The translations under genes and the position numbers were made by a program. The notes below the pieces were generated by a model that saw nothing but the letters and a program-made list of their open reading frames with translations, was not told the origin of the DNA and ran no database searches. From an uncultured Peptococcaceae bacterium (GTDB lineage: Bacteria > Bacillota > Dehalobacteriia > UBA4068 > JAAVYR01), in the NCBI GenBank assembly GCA_949739465.1, contig CATIYQ010000114.1, positions 1 through 7,835 of the forward strand: DNA of 7,835 nt, given 5' to 3'. Positions 6,250 through 7,835 of the stretch are shown piece after piece (positions within the stretch are counted from its first letter, which is position 1; every line of letters starts with the position of its first letter).

Positions 6250-6267
6250 AAAATGATTTTTTTTATT

Positions 6268-6283
6268 TATAATAAGGAAGAAA
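6268..6283 (+). repeat. 16-nt TATAAT-containing element, copy 1 (before tagA-like gene)
   Basis: TATAATAAGGAAGAAA here is identical to 7190-7205, 922 bp downstream. It contains a perfect -10 hexamer and lies 44 nt before the first possible start of the glycosyltransferase gene. No matching -35 is visible at 16-18 nt upstream (that position is the AT-rich end of the LCP gene), so an internal promoter is possible but unproven. Confidence 0.55.
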
Positions 6284-6326
6284 AACAAAAACCGAAGGTA
6301 GATAGAAAGTGTAGTTGTTGGAGCAT

Positions 6327-7073
6327 ATGGAAAATAAAATTTCTCTGCTGGGCGCAGGTATTCATAATGTGACCATGGAAGAGGCGATGACCGTCATTGA
6401 CTCTTTTGTTGCGGAAGGCGGTTTGCATCAGGTTATCACCCTAAATGCGGAAATCCTCTATCAAGCGCAGGAAAACCAACGGCTGCTCCGGCTCATCAAT
6501 AAAGCTGATTTGGTAACGCCGGACGGTAGCGGCATTGTCTGGGGCGCGAATTATTTGGGAATGCCCCTAAAAGAAAGAGTCAGCGGCATTGATTTGCTCT
6601 GGGAAATCTGCCGCGTCGCTCCTGAAAAAGGCTGGCGTATCTATCTTTTGGGTGCGGCTCCCGGTGTGGCGGAGCAGGCAGCGGCGAACCTCAAAATAAA
6701 ATATGAAGGCATCTCTATTGCAGGGGTAAGGAACGGCTACTTTGATATGAGTAGCCAAGAAGAAGTGCAGAGCATTGTCGAAGAAGTACGACAGGCGCAA
6801 GCAGATATTCTTTTTATTGCAATGGGCGCGCCGCGACAGGAATATTTTATCGAGGATTACGGGAAAGAATTTGGCGTGAAAGTAGCAATCGGTGTGGGCG
6901 GTAGCTTTGATGTGGTGGCAGGTGTGGTAAAGCGTGCGCCGGTCTTCATGCAGAAAATGGGCATAGAATGGCTGTGGCGGCTCTTGTGTCAGCCCAGCCG
7001 TTGGAAGCGCATGATGAATCTGCCTCGATTTGTCCGTTTGGTAAAGAAAACCAAGAAAAAGCAGGGTTCGTGA
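6327..7073 (+). CDS. WecG/TagA/CpsF-family (GT26) glycosyltransferase, 248 aa
   Basis: Family members add N-acetylmannosamine from UDP-ManNAc to GlcNAc-PP-undecaprenol on the inner membrane face, making the linkage unit of wall teichoic acids and some secondary wall polymers. Visible marks, counted from the ATG at 6327, are VITLNAE (36-42), TPDGSGIVWGA (64-74) whose D66 fits the proposed catalytic base of Thermoanaerobacter TagA, YLLGAAPG (106-113), FIAMGAPRQE (163-172) and IGVGGSFDVVAG (188-199). A basic C-terminal tail (PSRWKRMMNLPRFVRLVKK, 223-241) fits the membrane-recruiting appendage. Length is normal. The start is uncertain: the ATG has GGAG only 3 nt away, while in-frame TTGs at 6315 and 6318 follow a weak AGAAAG; the ATG gives the family's normal N terminus. 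It lies 77 nt after the LCP gene. The exact sugar is inferred from the family. Confidence 0.92.
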   Translation: MENKISLLGAGIHNVTMEEAMTVIDSFVAEGGLHQVITLNAEILYQAQENQRLLRLINKADLVTPDGSGIVWGANYLGMPLKERVSGIDLLWEICRVAPEKGWRIYLLGAAPGVAEQAAANLKIKYEGISIAGVRNGYFDMSSQEEVQSIVEEVRQAQADILFIAMGAPRQEYFIEDYGKEFGVKVAIGVGGSFDVVAGVVKRAPVFMQKMGIEWLWRLLCQPSRWKRMMNLPRFVRLVKKTKKKQGS

Positions 7074-7088
7074 GAACCTTGCTTTTTT
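7059..7088 (+). terminator. Intrinsic terminator overlapping the tagA-like stop codon
   Basis: AAGCAGGGTTC (7059-7069) pairs with GAACCTTGCTT (7074-7084), 11 bp with one G-U pair, around a GTGA loop, and the T6 run ends at 7088. The gene's TGA stop (7071-7073) lies in the loop, so ribosomes finishing the gene would cover the stem. It closes the stalk–LCP–TagA unit. Confidence 0.88.
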
Positions 7089-7168
7089 GATTGTCAGGGT
7101 TTTCCTTTTTGGCGTTTTTCGAAAAAGATGACCGCAAGATTTGCAAACAGCAAAATGTATTATTAGTG

Positions 7169-7205
7169 TAGACAGAAACGAAGGGAATATATAATAAGGA
7201 AGAAA
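7169..7205 (+). promoter_or_regulatory. Upstream candidate promoter for the SLH gene (16-nt element, copy 2)
   Basis: A perfect TATAAT (7190-7195) begins the second exact copy of TATAATAAGGAAGAAA. TAGACA at 7169-7174 matches five of six -35 positions, but the spacer is only 15 nt, shorter than the preferred 17. It would give a leader of about 280 nt. Confidence 0.35.
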
Positions 7206-7301
7206 GGGGGCTTGCGCCGCAAATTCTTTTTCCTTTTTACCCTGAGCAGAAAAAATGTCTGCAAAAAGATGAAAAAGGGCTTTTAATCATGCCGAGGGGT
7301 A

Positions 7302-7310
7302 TGGTATAAT
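7302..7310 (+). promoter_or_regulatory. Main candidate promoter for the SLH gene: extended -10 with consensus TATAAT
   Basis: TGGTATAAT at 7302-7310 is a perfect -10 hexamer with the TG extension. The -35 position at 17 nt (TTTAAT, 7282-7287) is poor, which extended -10 promoters tolerate. Transcription from about 7317 would give a leader of about 165 nt before the GTG at 7483. Confidence 0.55.
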
Positions 7311-7482
7311 AAGCGAGAGTGTGGAGTTTTCTGTATTTTTTTACGGATAAGACGGTGGCTTTAAACTTTTTTCGATTTTTGTAAAAAAAGTTGCAAGAAA
7401 GTGAAAAAGTTATCTGTATTTATTTATGTAAGAGAGTATGGAAAGTTTAATACTCAATAAAATTTTAAGGAGGAATAAAAAA

Positions 7483-7835
7483 GTGAAGAAATTTTTAGTA
7501 GTTCTTCTCTCCGCAATGATGGTTTTTGCTTTCGCAACAACCGCATTTGCAGCTGGTCAGTTCACTGATATTGCTGACCTGTCCAAAGAAGGTCAAGATG
7601 CTATCAGCAAATTGAGCGCTTTGGAAATCATTGGTGGTTACCCAGACGGCACTTTCAAACCAAGTGCAACTATTACTCGTGCAGAATTTGCAAAAATGGC
7701 TTGCGTAGCTGGTGGTATGAGCGAATCCGCTGATATCTTAGGCGGCACCACTTCTCAATTCAGCGATGTAAAAGCTAACGAATGGTACACCGGTTACATT
7801 AACTTAGCTGTATCTCAAGGCTATGTTAAAGGTTA
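7483..7835 (+). CDS. Secreted S-layer homology (SLH) domain protein, N-terminal 117 residues (runs off right edge)
   Basis: The frame is open from GTG at 7483 to the window end. AAGGAGG (7467-7473) lies 9 nt upstream, a near-perfect ribosome site. Residues 1-23 are a classic signal peptide (KK, a hydrophobic core, AFA before A24). The first SLH repeat spans about 27-72 with FTDI (27-30), IIGGYPDGTFKPSATITRAE (49-68) including the polymer-binding TRAE, and FAKM after it. A second repeat begins at FSDVKANEW (93-101) and continues INLAVSQGYVKG (106-117). SLH domains bind pyruvylated or otherwise modified secondary wall polymers, anchoring the protein to the cell surface. Codons are biased to GCT, GGT, GTA and CGT far more than in the neighbouring genes, as expected for an abundant protein such as an S-layer subunit. 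The rest is out of view, so the C-terminal function is unknown. Confidence 0.93.
   Translation, partial: MKKFLVVLLSAMMVFAFATTAFAAGQFTDIADLSKEGQDAISKLSALEIIGGYPDGTFKPSATITRAEFAKMACVAGGMSESADILGGTTSQFSDVKANEWYTGYINLAVSQGYVKG

Larger units (their letters stand above)
7089..7482 (+). other. AT-rich non-coding region and probable long 5' leader of the SLH gene
   Basis: No convincing gene lies in these 394 nt on either strand; the only plus-strand ATGs open frames of a few codons. Contents in order: a palindrome TTTTTCGAAAAA (7115-7126), a TATAAT inside the repeated 16-mer (7190-7205), a small GCAGA/TCTGC hairpin (7245-7261), an extended -10 at 7302-7310, an AACTTTTTT/AAAAAAGTT hairpin (7364-7372 with 7384-7392), a GAGTAT/ATACTC hairpin (7434-7439 with 7450-7455), and the ribosome site. 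I recognise no riboswitch class. A long leader is common for abundant S-layer mRNAs and may stabilise the message, by inference. Confidence 0.6.

Noticed and set aside
6245..6267. Terminator between the LCP and TagA-like genes (AATAAAAAA pairing with TTTTTTATT)
   Set aside because: The stem is purely A-T and very weak, so it is more likely an AT-rich spacer; the genes can still be co-transcribed.
7115..7126. Palindrome TTTTTCGAAAAA as an operator
   Set aside because: Simple A/T tracts around TCGA arise easily in AT-rich spacers and no promoter overlaps it.

Overview
The window looks like chromosome of an anaerobic, endospore-forming Firmicute with a single cell membrane, probably a clostridial lineage; I would not name a genus. 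The reasons are a spoIIID–mbl pair arranged as in Bacillus and Clostridia, a HydC/HydB-type NuoE–NuoF pair, a stalk-domain (copper amine oxidase N-terminal-like) protein, and an S-layer-homology (SLH) protein beside LCP and TagA/WecG wall-polymer genes. Shine-Dalgarno sites are strong and GTG/TTG starts are common. Nothing points to a phage, transposon, plasmid, CRISPR array or tRNA/rRNA gene.

Layout. (1) 1-979, minus strand: a nuoE-like [2Fe-2S] subunit gene followed 1 nt later by a nuoF-like flavoprotein gene that runs off the left edge. They are read from a good extended -10 promoter in the 208-nt divergent gap. (2) 1188-2996, plus: a 602-residue protein with a multi-pass membrane domain fused to a glycerophosphodiester phosphodiesterase (GDPD) domain. 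(3) 3063-4521: spoIIID, then an mreB/mbl-type cytoskeletal gene, ended by a strong intrinsic terminator. (4) 4648-7073: a small secreted two-repeat stalk-domain protein, an LCP (LytR-CpsA-Psr) wall-polymer ligase and a TagA/WecG glycosyltransferase, all on the plus strand, ended by a terminator that overlaps the last gene's stop codon. (5) 7089-7482: a 394-nt AT-rich non-coding leader with promoter-like sites and hairpins. (6) 7483 to the right edge: the start of a secreted SLH protein with a very strong ribosome site and codon use typical of high expression.

How the genes fit together. Regions 3-6 form an envelope and morphogenesis neighbourhood. Mbl organises lateral wall growth. TagA homologues add ManNAc to GlcNAc-PP-undecaprenol to begin a wall polymer, and LCP enzymes transfer such polymers to peptidoglycan. 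SLH domains dock surface proteins onto secondary wall polymers in many Firmicutes. The stalk protein is exported and its role is unknown.

I did not find a clear new multi-gene system. The best second-look items are non-coding: a hairpin that would bury the spoIIID ribosome site, a perfect 13-bp inverted repeat between spoIIID and mbl, a 16-nt TATAAT-containing element repeated exactly before tagA and before the SLH gene, and the long structured SLH leader.
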